Position numbers and translations under genes: made by a program. Positions 41,437-48,588 of a DNA stretch of 64,000 nucleotides are shown in pieces. The notes under the pieces are model-generated. The model saw nothing but the letters and a program-made list of their open reading frames with translations, had not been told where the DNA came from and searched no databases. The DNA is taken from NCBI RefSeq assembly GCF_900143215.1, contig NZ_FRDM01000010.1, forward strand, positions 91,108 through 155,107, read 5' to 3'. This stretch comes from Geodermatophilus obscurus. GTDB lineage: Bacteria > Actinomycetota > Actinomycetes > Mycobacteriales > Geodermatophilaceae. How positions within the stretch are numbered: position 1 is the first letter of the stretch; the number at the start of each line of letters is the position of its first letter.

Positions 41437-44063
41437 GCACGAGCGTCACCCAGCAGTCCAGGCCGGGCGGGTGGGGCCTGCTCGCCCGGGTGGCCCCGCT
41501 GCAGCAGCGGCTGCGCACCGAGGCCGGGGGCGCCGGGCTGCTGCTCGCCGCCACCGTCGCCGCGCTGCTGTGGGCCAACTCGCCCTGGGGCGGCAGCTAC
41601 GAGACCTTCTGGCACACCGAGTTCGCCGTCCGCCTCGCCGGCGCCGAGCTCGCCCTGGACCTGCAGCACTGGGTCAACGACGGGCTGATGGTGTTCTTCT
41701 TCTTCGTCGTCGGGCTGGAGATCAAGCGCGAACTGGTGATGGGCGAGCTCACCGACCGGCGGCGGGCCGCGGTGCCCGCGCTGGCCGCGATCACCGGCCT
41801 GGCGGTGCCGGCGCTGGTCTACGTCGCGTTCACCCTCGGCGACGAGGCGGCCGCGGCGTGGGGGGTGGTGATCTCCACCGACACCGCGTTCCTGCTCGGC
41901 GTGCTCGCGCTCGTCGGGCCGGCCTGCCCGGCGCATCTGCGGCTGTTCCTGCTCACCCTGGCCATCGCCGACGACGTCGGCGCGCTCACCGTGATCGCGC
42001 TCTTCTACACCGACGACCTCGCCGTCGGTCCGCTGCTGCTGGCCGTGCTGGGGCTGGCGCTCATGATCGGCCTGCGCTACCTCGACGTCTGGCGCGGGCC
42101 GGCCTACCTGGTGCTCGGCCTCGCGGTGTGGGTGGCGACGTACCTCTCCGGCGTCCACCCCACCCTCGCCGGGGTGGTCATCGCGTTGTCCACCCCCGCC
42201 TACCCGGCCCGCCGGGAGGAGGTGGCGGTCGCCGCCCGGCTGACCCGGGCCTACCAGCAGTCACCCAACCCGGTGTTCGCCCGCGCCGCCCGGCTGTCGA
42301 TCGACCGGTCGGTGTCGGCCAGCGAGCGGCTGCAACAGCTCTGGCAGCCGTGGACAAGCTTCGTGATCGTCCCGGTGTTCGCCCTCGCCAACGCCGGGGT
42401 CCCGCTGACCGGCGAGACGCTGCGCACCGCGGCCACCTCGCCGGTCACCCTCGGGGTCGTCGCGGGCCTGGTGCTCGGCAAGCTCGTCGGCATCCTGCTC
42501 GGCACGGGATTCGCCGTCCGGCTGCGTCTCGGCGAGCTGGCCCCGGGGCTGACCTGGCTGCAGCTCGCCGGCGGCGCGGCGCTGTCCGGGATCGGCTTCA
42601 CCATCTCGCTGTTCATCGTCGACCTCGCGTTCGACGACGAGGCGCGGGCCGACCAGGCGCGGGTCGGCGTCCTGGTCGCGTCGGTGCTGGCGGCGCTGCT
42701 GGGCTGGGCGCTGTTCCGGCTGGCCGACCGCCGCCGTCCGCCGGGCGCCGGGGCGCGCCCGGTGCTGCTCGACCCGCCGGTCGACGTAGCCCGCGACCAC
42801 GTGCGCGGTCCGGCCGACGCGCCGCTCACCCTCGTCGAGTACGGCGACTTCGAGTGCCCGTTCTGCGGGCGCGCCACCGGGACGGTCGAGGAGCTCCGTG
42901 AGCGGTTCGGCGACCGGCTGCGCTACGTCTTCCGGCACGTGCCGCTGGTCGACGTCCACCCGCACGCCCGGCTGGCCGCGGAGGCCGCCGAGGCGGCGGC
43001 GGCCCAGGGCCGGTTCTGGGAGATGCACGACCGGCTGTTCGCCGGCCAGGACCGGCTGATGCCGGCCGACCTGCTGGAGCACGCAGCGGCGGCCGGGCTC
43101 GACGTGTCCCGCTTCGCCCGGGACCTGGGGTCGAGCCGGTTCGCCCGCCGGGTCGAGGAGGACGTCGAGTCGGCCGAGGTCAGCGGCGTCACCGGCACCC
43201 CGACCTTCTTCGTCAACGGACGACGGCACACGGGCCCGTTCGACACCGGCAGCCTCGCCGCCGCCCTGCTCGCCGCCGGAGGGGAGGAGGGGCTGCCGCC
43301 GTCCGGCGACGACGGACTCACCGGGCTGGTGCTGCCGGCGCTCGGTCAACGGCGCGGTGAGCCCCGCCCGGAGGCGGTCGACGCGCCCGCGGACGTGCCC
43401 GCCGACCTGCCCGAGACCCCCGACCGGGACGGCGCCTTCCCGCGGCTGACCGACGAGCAGGTCGCGCTGGTCGAGCGGTTCGGTACCCGCCTGCAGTGCG
43501 CCCCCGGCGACACCCTCTTCCGCGAGGGCGACGCCGGGTACGCCTTCCACGTCGTCGTCTCGGGGACGGTCGCCGTCGTCGAGGACCTCGGCCGCGCCGA
43601 CCAGCGGGTCATCTCCGTGCACGGTGGACACCGCTTCCTCGGCGAGCTCGACCTGTTCAGCGGACAACCCGTGTCGCTGACCGCGCTGGTGCTGCGACCG
43701 GCCGAGGTGCTGCGCGCCGACCGCGGCCAGCTGCACCAGGTCTTCACCGCCGACCCCGCGCTCAAGGAGCTGGTGCTGCGGGCCTTCCTGCTGCGCCGCT
43801 CGATCCTGCTGGAGCTCGCCGCCGACCTGCGCATCGTCGGGCGGGGCGGCTCGCCGGACAGCCGGCGGCTGCAGGAGCTGGCCCGCAGCCGCCGGCTGTC
43901 GGCCGGCTTCGTCGACCTGGACGACGGTGCGGACGGCGCCGCGGTGCTCGCCGAGCTGGGGGTCACCGAGGACGACCTGCCCGTCGTGGTGTGGCGGCGT
44001 GGCGAGGTGCTGCGCAACCCGACCGACGACGAGGTGATGGCGGCCGTCGAGGCCCTGGACTGA
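41433..44063 (+). CDS. nhaA: NhaA antiporter fused to DsbA, cyclic-nucleotide-binding and thioredoxin-like domains
   Basis: The 876-residue product has four parts. Residues 1-435 are NhaA with the ion-binding Asp pair in TLAIADDVGALT. Residues about 450-616 are a DsbA/thioredoxin-like domain with active site CPFC near residue 475 (VEYGDFECPFCGR) and the cis-Pro TPTFFVNG. Residues about 672-790 are a cNMP-binding fold (PGDTLFREGDAGYAFHVVVSG, GGHRFLGELDLFSGQPV). Residues 803-876 resemble the N-terminal part of cNMP-linked thioredoxin reductases (DDLPVVVWRRGEVLRNPT), but the FAD domain is missing. NhaA-DsbA fusions are known in actinobacteria; this longer one would link Na+/H+ exchange, thiol redox and a nucleotide signal. 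Confidence 0.9.
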   Translation: MSTSVTQQSRPGGWGLLARVAPLQQRLRTEAGGAGLLLAATVAALLWANSPWGGSYETFWHTEFAVRLAGAELALDLQHWVNDGLMVFFFFVVGLEIKRELVMGELTDRRRAAVPALAAITGLAVPALVYVAFTLGDEAAAAWGVVISTDTAFLLGVLALVGPACPAHLRLFLLTLAIADDVGALTVIALFYTDDLAVGPLLLAVLGLALMIGLRYLDVWRGPAYLVLGLAVWVATYLSGVHPTLAGVVIALSTPAYPARREEVAVAARLTRAYQQSPNPVFARAARLSIDRSVSASERLQQLWQPWTSFVIVPVFALANAGVPLTGETLRTAATSPVTLGVVAGLVLGKLVGILLGTGFAVRLRLGELAPGLTWLQLAGGAALSGIGFTISLFIVDLAFDDEARADQARVGVLVASVLAALLGWALFRLADRRRPPGAGARPVLLDPPVDVARDHVRGPADAPLTLVEYGDFECPFCGRATGTVEELRERFGDRLRYVFRHVPLVDVHPHARLAAEAAEAAAAQGRFWEMHDRLFAGQDRLMPADLLEHAAAAGLDVSRFARDLGSSRFARRVEEDVESAEVSGVTGTPTFFVNGRRHTGPFDTGSLAAALLAAGGEEGLPPSGDDGLTGLVLPALGQRRGEPRPEAVDAPADVPADLPETPDRDGAFPRLTDEQVALVERFGTRLQCAPGDTLFREGDAGYAFHVVVSGTVAVVEDLGRADQRVISVHGGHRFLGELDLFSGQPVSLTALVLRPAEVLRADRGQLHQVFTADPALKELVLRAFLLRRSILLELAADLRIVGRGGSPDSRRLQELARSRRLSAGFVDLDDGADGAAVLAELGVTEDDLPVVVWRRGEVLRNPTDDEVMAAVEALD

Positions 44064-44095
44064 GGAGCGGACCACGCTTCCCCCCACGCCTCGGA

Positions 44096-44112
44096 GGAGG
44101 ACCCCGTCCTCC
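44096..44112 (+). terminator. Hairpin terminator after the NhaA fusion
   Basis: GGAGGAC (44096-44102), loop CCC, GTCCTCC (44106-44112) is a perfect 7-bp stem 33 bases after the stop. There is no U-tract. Confidence 0.5.
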
Positions 44113-44271
44113 GCACCCTCCACAGGCTCAGCGCGGGATCCGGGGCGGGGCCGGCGGGAGATCCGGCATAGGGGCCGACGGGCGTCGCGAGCACCGGCTG
44201 GGCATCGGCCTGCCGTGTGTCGACGCGGTGGCCCGCGTCGACGCGATCGTGGGGTCGAGCGCCTGACGGGG

Positions 44272-44640
44272 TCAGGCCGGCACGGGCTCCGCGGGGTCGT
44301 CGTCCAGGAGGTGCCGGCCCAGGTGCAACCGGGTCAGCACCCGCTGCAGGTCCGGAGTGGCGCCGCACAGCGTCAGCCGCCGGTCGTGCCGCAGGAGACG
44401 GCGGTAGGCCGCGCCGATCGCCCGCAGGCCGGTGTGGTCGGTCACGGTGAGCGCGGAGACGTCGAGCACCCAGCGCCGCTGCTCGGTGAGCAACAGGCCG
44501 GACACCGCGGCGTGCAGGATCCGGGCCGTGCGGGAGTCCAGCCGGCCGGTCACCCGCAGGCGACCGCCGGCGACGTCGACCTCGGCGAGGAGGGAGGAGC
44601 GGGGGAGCTCACCGACCGGGGCGGACGGCGGGAGGGACAA
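44272..44640 (-). CDS. STAS-domain anti-sigma antagonist
   Basis: The 122-residue product starts at TTG (44638-44640) because GAGGTGATCGC precedes it at the right spacing; a longer TTG frame from 44709 has no such site. The STAS fold is clear: LLAEVDVAGGRLRVTGRLD, then WVLDVSALTVTDHTGLRAIG, then RLTLCGATPDLQRVLTRLHL. The usual phosphorylated Ser/Thr after the D(S/T) is represented by the T-D-H-T segment, so activity depends on it. It probably controls a sigma factor via a partner kinase, not adjacent here. Confidence 0.8.
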   Translation of the reverse strand: MSLPPSAPVGELPRSSLLAEVDVAGGRLRVTGRLDSRTARILHAAVSGLLLTEQRRWVLDVSALTVTDHTGLRAIGAAYRRLLRHDRRLTLCGATPDLQRVLTRLHLGRHLLDDDPAEPVPA

Positions 44641-45074
44641 GCGATCACCTCGGGGTGAGCACGAGGCATCCGAGCCGGCGGCCGTGCTGCAGGTCGAGCG
44701 GAAGGCCAACTGCTGACCCGCGGTCAGCCTAGACGGAACAGTCTCGTCTCGACGACGCGGAGGTGCCCCGTGCAGCCGGGCCTCCCGGGTAGCAGCGCAG
44801 CCAGGCCGAAGCGCATCGGGGTGGCCGCTCCGGTGGGCGCACCGTCGTGCGGCCGTTCCCGTGCGTACGGGCGCGCCGACCCTGCGGAGCCGGGCAGCGG
44901 CCCATCTCCGCAGTTGCTGGGTGACAGGCCGCCGGTCCCCGGACGCATCCGTGCGTTCTCGCTGCGCACGCGCGGCGTCGCGCGCTGCTGATCACCGTTC
45001 CGGGCCCTTCCGGGGCGCCTCCGTCCCGGTTCGGGGCCCGACCTAGCGTCGGCGCGGTCCGCACGGGCGCCAGC
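44641..45074. other. Intergenic region between STAS gene and riboswitch
   Basis: No convincing gene is present in this 434-base stretch. Long minus-strand frames (for example 44724-45554) have composition typical of chance frames in GC-rich DNA and run through the riboswitch. The left 60 bases hold the STAS ribosome site; the right end should hold the promoter of the riboswitch transcript. I saw no CRP- or iron-box-like site. Confidence 0.6.
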
Positions 45075-45250
45075 ATCACCGAACCGCGGTGACGCCCGTC
45101 GGACGCCGCCCAACCGGGTGCCGGCAGGAAGCCGGCACCCGGGCCGGGGACCCATCGCACCACTGGGGTGAAGCAGGACCGGGACACCAGTTCCGGACTG
45201 CCGGGCGAGTTCCCCGCCCGAACCCGTCAGCTCACCCGGTCGGCGGTCGA
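45075..45250 (+). ncRNA. c-di-AMP riboswitch (ydaO/yuaA type)
   Basis: The region has the full class pattern. A 5' ACCGAACCGCGGTGACGCCC segment starts near 45078. A stem GGGTGCCGGC/GCCGGCACCC surrounds AGGAA near 45116-45141. CTGGGGTGAAGCAGGACCGG lies near 45163, and the highly conserved CCCGAACCCGTCAGCTCACC is at 45218-45237. It ends about 23 bases before the ATG at 45273. This is the better-conserved of the two copies in the window. It likely represses the secreted protein when c-di-AMP is high. Confidence 0.88.
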
Positions 45251-45272
45251 GGAGAACAGGAGCACCACCTCC

Positions 45273-45785
45273 ATGACGACTACTACTCGCGTGCCCACGG
45301 GCCGGCGTCCTCTCGGGGGCCGGCGGGCCCTGATGGCACTCCTCGCGGGTGCCGGGGTGGCCTTCACGGCCCTCCCCGCCCAGGCGCACACGTCGACGTC
45401 GGCCACCGCCGTCGCCGCCCAGGCGCCGGTCCCGTCCAGCAAGCCGACCCCGACCTCGAGCACCTACGGCACGTGGGACCCGCACGTCCGGCCCGTCGTG
45501 CAGGAGGTCGCCGAGCGGTTCGGCGTCTCCACGGTCCTCACCCGTCCCGGCCACAGCCCCACCCAGAGCCGTGCCGCCGACTTCATGGTCTACAGCGACC
45601 GGGCCAAGGGTGACGCCGTCGCCCGGTACGTCATCGACAACGCCGCCCGCTTCCGCGTCGAGTACGTGATCTGGAAGCAGCGCATCTACCTCGTCTCATC
45701 CGGCTCGTGGCGCGGGATGGAGGACCGTGGATCCCCCACGGCCAACCACATGGACCACCCGCACGTGGCCTTCCGGCCGGCCTGA
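45273..45785 (+). CDS. Secreted protein with ARB_07466-like C-terminal domain
   Basis: The 170-residue product has an Arg-rich n-region and a hydrophobic core (ALMALLAGAGVAFTALPAQA), so it is secreted by Sec. The C-terminal 110 residues include PGHSPTQSRAADFMVYS, RVEYVIWKQRIYLV, GSWRGMEDRG and ANHMDHPHVAF. This resembles the domain found beside NlpC/P60 and resuscitation-promoting factors (ARB_07466-like). The histidines and Asp might bind zinc as in peptidase M15-like folds. Its riboswitch links it to c-di-AMP. ATG at 45273 follows GAGGAGAAC. Confidence 0.85.
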   Translation: MTTTTRVPTGRRPLGGRRALMALLAGAGVAFTALPAQAHTSTSATAVAAQAPVPSSKPTPTSSTYGTWDPHVRPVVQEVAERFGVSTVLTRPGHSPTQSRAADFMVYSDRAKGDAVARYVIDNAARFRVEYVIWKQRIYLVSSGSWRGMEDRGSPTANHMDHPHVAFRPA

Positions 45786-45839
45786 CGGACGAGAGCCTCC
45801 CCGCCCGGTCGGGCGGGGAGGCTCCTCGCGGGGCCGGGT

Positions 45840-46148
45840 CTAATCGGTGGCCGGCGGCAGCAGCCGCGGCATGAACACCTCGTCGATCGGGCGCGGTCCG
45901 ACGTACTGCCGGCAGGTGCACGGCACCCACTGGTGCCCGGTCCAGCGCCCCCGCTTGTCGTGCACGTCGCGCCGCAGCTCGGCGTAGCAGGTGTTGGTCT
46001 CGGTGTCGTGCTGGCTCAAGGTGTGGCCGCACCCGCACAGCGGCGCGGGCGGCCCCGGCGGGGAAGCGGGCCGGCGGCGGCTGAGCCGGCCGCCGAGAAA
46101 ACCGGCCGCGAGCAGCGCCGCACCGACCAGCAGGCTGACAGGTTCCAC
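45840..46148 (-). CDS. Membrane-anchored Cys-rich hypothetical protein
   Basis: The 102-residue product begins with an N-terminal membrane helix (VSLLVGAALLAAGFLGGRL). The rest has a CGCGHTLSQHDTET motif and VPCTCRQYVGPRP, a Cys/His pattern (CxCxH...C...CxC) that could bind zinc in the cytoplasm. GTG at 46146-46148 follows GGAGTACGCC. The pattern recurs in actinobacterial hypothetical proteins, but I cannot name a function. It is convergent with the secreted protein gene. Confidence 0.65.
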   Translation of the reverse strand: MEPVSLLVGAALLAAGFLGGRLSRRRPASPPGPPAPLCGCGHTLSQHDTETNTCYAELRRDVHDKRGRWTGHQWVPCTCRQYVGPRPIDEVFMPRLLPPATD

Positions 46149-46233
46149 CGGCGTACTCCTCCCGATCGCGGCACCTCCGACGGTAGCGCGCGGGAGCGGG
46201 CGGGGAGGAGCTCAGCCGGTGTGCCCCCGGTGG

Positions 46234-46818
46234 TCAGCCCTGCTGCTTGCCTCTGCCGCTGACGGCGTCCCGGAGGTGGTCGATGAGGCTGGCCAGAGGT
46301 CCGGCGACCGTGCGGACGGCGCCCTCGTTCGGCGTCATCGGGTGCGGCCGGGTGGGTGCCATCGCCTTGACCCGCTCGACGTCCTGGGCCATCTCCACCA
46401 GCTGCTCGCGGGTGAAGGTCGCCCGCAGCTGGGTGAACATCCGGCTCTCCTCGTGCTCGACGTGGTGGCGGATCTCCCGGATGAGCGTCGCCACCTCGGT
46501 GTCGAACTGGGGGTCGTCGGGGTCCATCCGCTCGAGCCGCTTCATGGTCTCCTCGGCCTCGGCGTGCTCGTGCTTGGAGTGCTCGGCCTCCTCCCGGTCG
46601 ACCTGCTGCTCGACCTTCGGGTAGACCCGGGTCTCCTCGGCGACGGAGTGCTTGACGAGGCCGATCGTCACCTCGTCGACCAGCTCCCGCTTGCGCCGCA
46701 GGACGTCCGGGCCGGTCTGCCCGAACAGTCCCTCGAGCTCGGTGAAGATGCGGTCGAACTCGCGGTGGTCGGCGCTGAGCAGGTCGACCACGTCGCGCTG
46801 GCTGTCGGTCTGGGTCAC
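46234..46818 (-). CDS. Hemerythrin-like (HHE) domain protein
   Basis: From GTG 46816-46818 the product is 194 residues. A HHE domain is visible: DLLSADHREFDRIFTELEG, HSVAEETRVYPKVE, and IREIRHHVEHEESRMFTQLR. The His and Glu/Asp residues would bind a di-iron centre, used to sense or bind O2, NO or iron. The last 40 residues (MAPTRPHPMTPNEGAVRTVAG) are a linker. The frame is open far upstream but antisense. It is divergent from the hypothetical gene at 46870. Confidence 0.9.
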   Translation of the reverse strand: MTQTDSQRDVVDLLSADHREFDRIFTELEGLFGQTGPDVLRRKRELVDEVTIGLVKHSVAEETRVYPKVEQQVDREEAEHSKHEHAEAEETMKRLERMDPDDPQFDTEVATLIREIRHHVEHEESRMFTQLRATFTREQLVEMAQDVERVKAMAPTRPHPMTPNEGAVRTVAGPLASLIDHLRDAVSGRGKQQG

Positions 46819-46869
46819 GGCTGGCTCCTGTCGTTCGGGTGGTCGCCCGCAGGGTTCCCCGGTGGGGTG

Positions 46870-47208
46870 ATGCACACACCCGCCCCCGCCGCCAGTCGTG
46901 ACCCGTTCGTGTTGTTTTCCTGGTGTGAGGCAGGGCACAACCTGATCGTGCAGTCCTATGCAGTGGGGTTCGCCCGCCCGGACCGCTGGTCCCCGGGCCG
47001 GCCGACCGAGCAGAGCCGACCGTGGCACGCCGTCGAGGCCCACCGGCCGCCGAGCGAGCTGGACGGCGAGGTGGAGCTCGCCGTCTGCGGGGCGATCGTC
47101 CAGGTGTGGGGGTCGCGGGACTGGCAGCGGGTCGGCGTCGGCCGGACCGCCTGCCCGGAGTGCCGTGAGCTGACGTCGGAGGCCCGGCCGCTCAGCCGGG
47201 TCGGCTGA
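46870..47208 (+). CDS. Hypothetical protein with Cys motifs
   Basis: The 112-residue product (MHTPAPAASRDPFVLFS) starts at ATG 46870 after GGTGGGG. It has WCEAGHNLIVQSY near the start, a CGAIVQVWGSRDW segment and a C-terminal CPECREL motif. The two Cys pairs could form a small metal site. It has no signal or membrane segment. It lies 51 bases from the divergent hemerythrin gene, so the two may share control. Function unknown. Confidence 0.6.
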   Translation: MHTPAPAASRDPFVLFSWCEAGHNLIVQSYAVGFARPDRWSPGRPTEQSRPWHAVEAHRPPSELDGEVELAVCGAIVQVWGSRDWQRVGVGRTACPECRELTSEARPLSRVG

Positions 47209-47233
47209 GCGGCCGCGCCTCCGCCCCACCCGG

Positions 47234-48421
47234 TCAGCGGCGCTCGGGCCGCCGTCCGCTGATCGCCGACAGCCCGGTGATCTCCCGGCCCACGATCAGC
47301 GCCTGCACCGAGTCGGTGCCCTCGAACGTGAAGACGGCCTCCATGTCGGCGTGGTGGCGGGCCACGTGGTGGTCGATGAGGATGCCGTCGCCGCCGAGGA
47401 TGTCGCGGGCGTCGGCGACGATGGCCCGGGCCTTGGCGGCGTGGTTCATCTTGGCCAGCGAGGCCATCGCGGCGGTCATCCGGCCGGCGTCGGCGAGCTT
47501 GGACAGCCGCCAGCACATCAGCTGCATCGCGGTGACCTCGGCGAGCATCCGGGCCAGCTTGTCCTGGACCAGCTGGTAGCCGGCGATCGGCTGGCCGAAC
47601 TGCTCACGGCGCAGCGCGTGCGCCAGCGCCAGCTCGTAGGAGGCCGTGGCCAGCCCGAGCGCCCGCCAGGCGACGGTGTACCGGGTGCGGTCGAGGACCT
47701 GCGAGACGTCCTTGAAGGAGTGGCAGTTGGCCAGCCGGTTCTCCGCCGGCACCCGGACGTCGGACAGCGTCATCTCGGCCTGCCACACCGCACGCAGCGC
47801 CGTCTTGCCGGTCATCACCCGGGCCTCGTAGCCCGGCGTCCCCTTGTCGACGACGTAGCCGCCGACCGCGCCGTCCTCCCCGCGGGCCCAGATGAGCACG
47901 TGGTCGGCGATGGTGCCGTTGCCGATCCACTTCTTCTGCCCGTTGAGCACGTAGGAGTCGCCGTCGCGGCGCACGGAGGTCTCCAGGCCGACGGCGTCCG
48001 AGCCGTGCGCGGGCTCGGTGAGCCCGAAGGCGCCGATCTTCTCCAGCCGGGCCATCGCCGGCAGCCAGCGCTCGCGCTGCTCCTCGTCGCCCAGCATCGC
48101 GATGGACTGCATCGCCAGGAAGCTGTGCACGCCGTTGAAGGTGCCCACGCTGCCGTCGGCGCGGGCCAGCTCCGCGGCGACCAGACCGGCCGACACGTTG
48201 CTCATCCCCGGACAGCCGTAGCCCTCGATGGTGCCGCCGGCGATCCCCAGCTCGGCGAGCTTGGGCACCAGCTCGAAGGGGAACTCGGCACGCTCCCAGT
48301 AGTCGTTGATGCGCGGGGTGACCTCCTTCTCGCAGAAGGCGCGCACCCTGTCGCGGATCTCGATCTCCTCCGGCTCGAGGAGCTCCTCCAGGTCGTAGAA
48401 GTCAGGGCTCGACTCGCTCAT
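47234..48421 (-). CDS. Acyl-CoA dehydrogenase family protein
   Basis: The 395-residue flavoenzyme has the acyl-CoA dehydrogenase signatures GAFGLTEPAHGSDAVGLET (FAD contact) and RREQFGQPIAGYQLVQDKLARM, and the catalytic Glu lies in TFEGTDSVQALIVGREITG near the end. This last motif resembles glutaryl-CoA dehydrogenases more than short-chain enzymes, but the substrate is not certain. The ATG at 48419-48421 begins MSESSPDFYDLEEL. It is followed by an empty 25 bases before the convergent hypothetical gene. It stands alone. Confidence 0.93.
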   Translation of the reverse strand: MSESSPDFYDLEELLEPEEIEIRDRVRAFCEKEVTPRINDYWERAEFPFELVPKLAELGIAGGTIEGYGCPGMSNVSAGLVAAELARADGSVGTFNGVHSFLAMQSIAMLGDEEQRERWLPAMARLEKIGAFGLTEPAHGSDAVGLETSVRRDGDSYVLNGQKKWIGNGTIADHVLIWARGEDGAVGGYVVDKGTPGYEARVMTGKTALRAVWQAEMTLSDVRVPAENRLANCHSFKDVSQVLDRTRYTVAWRALGLATASYELALAHALRREQFGQPIAGYQLVQDKLARMLAEVTAMQLMCWRLSKLADAGRMTAAMASLAKMNHAAKARAIVADARDILGGDGILIDHHVARHHADMEAVFTFEGTDSVQALIVGREITGLSAISGRRPERR

Positions 48422-48588
48422 GTGACCGACGCTACGCCGACTCGGGCCCACCGCCCGGCCGGACGGCGTGCGGCTGTCCCGGCCCCTCCTGCCCGGCTGC
48501 GCGATGAGTCCGGCGGTGACGGGCGTCCTCTTCTCCCCGCTCCACCGCGGCGTACCGGCCGGCCCGCACGACGCCTCGTGCTCCCGGG

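Noticed and set aside
44116..44266. Plus-strand peptide GADGRREHRLGIGLPCVDAV before the STAS gene
   Set aside because: Short, without a ribosome site or family resemblance; insufficient to call a gene.
44724..45554. A minus-strand frame of 276 codons
   Set aside because: It lies across the c-di-AMP riboswitch and a signal-peptide gene and has no domain.
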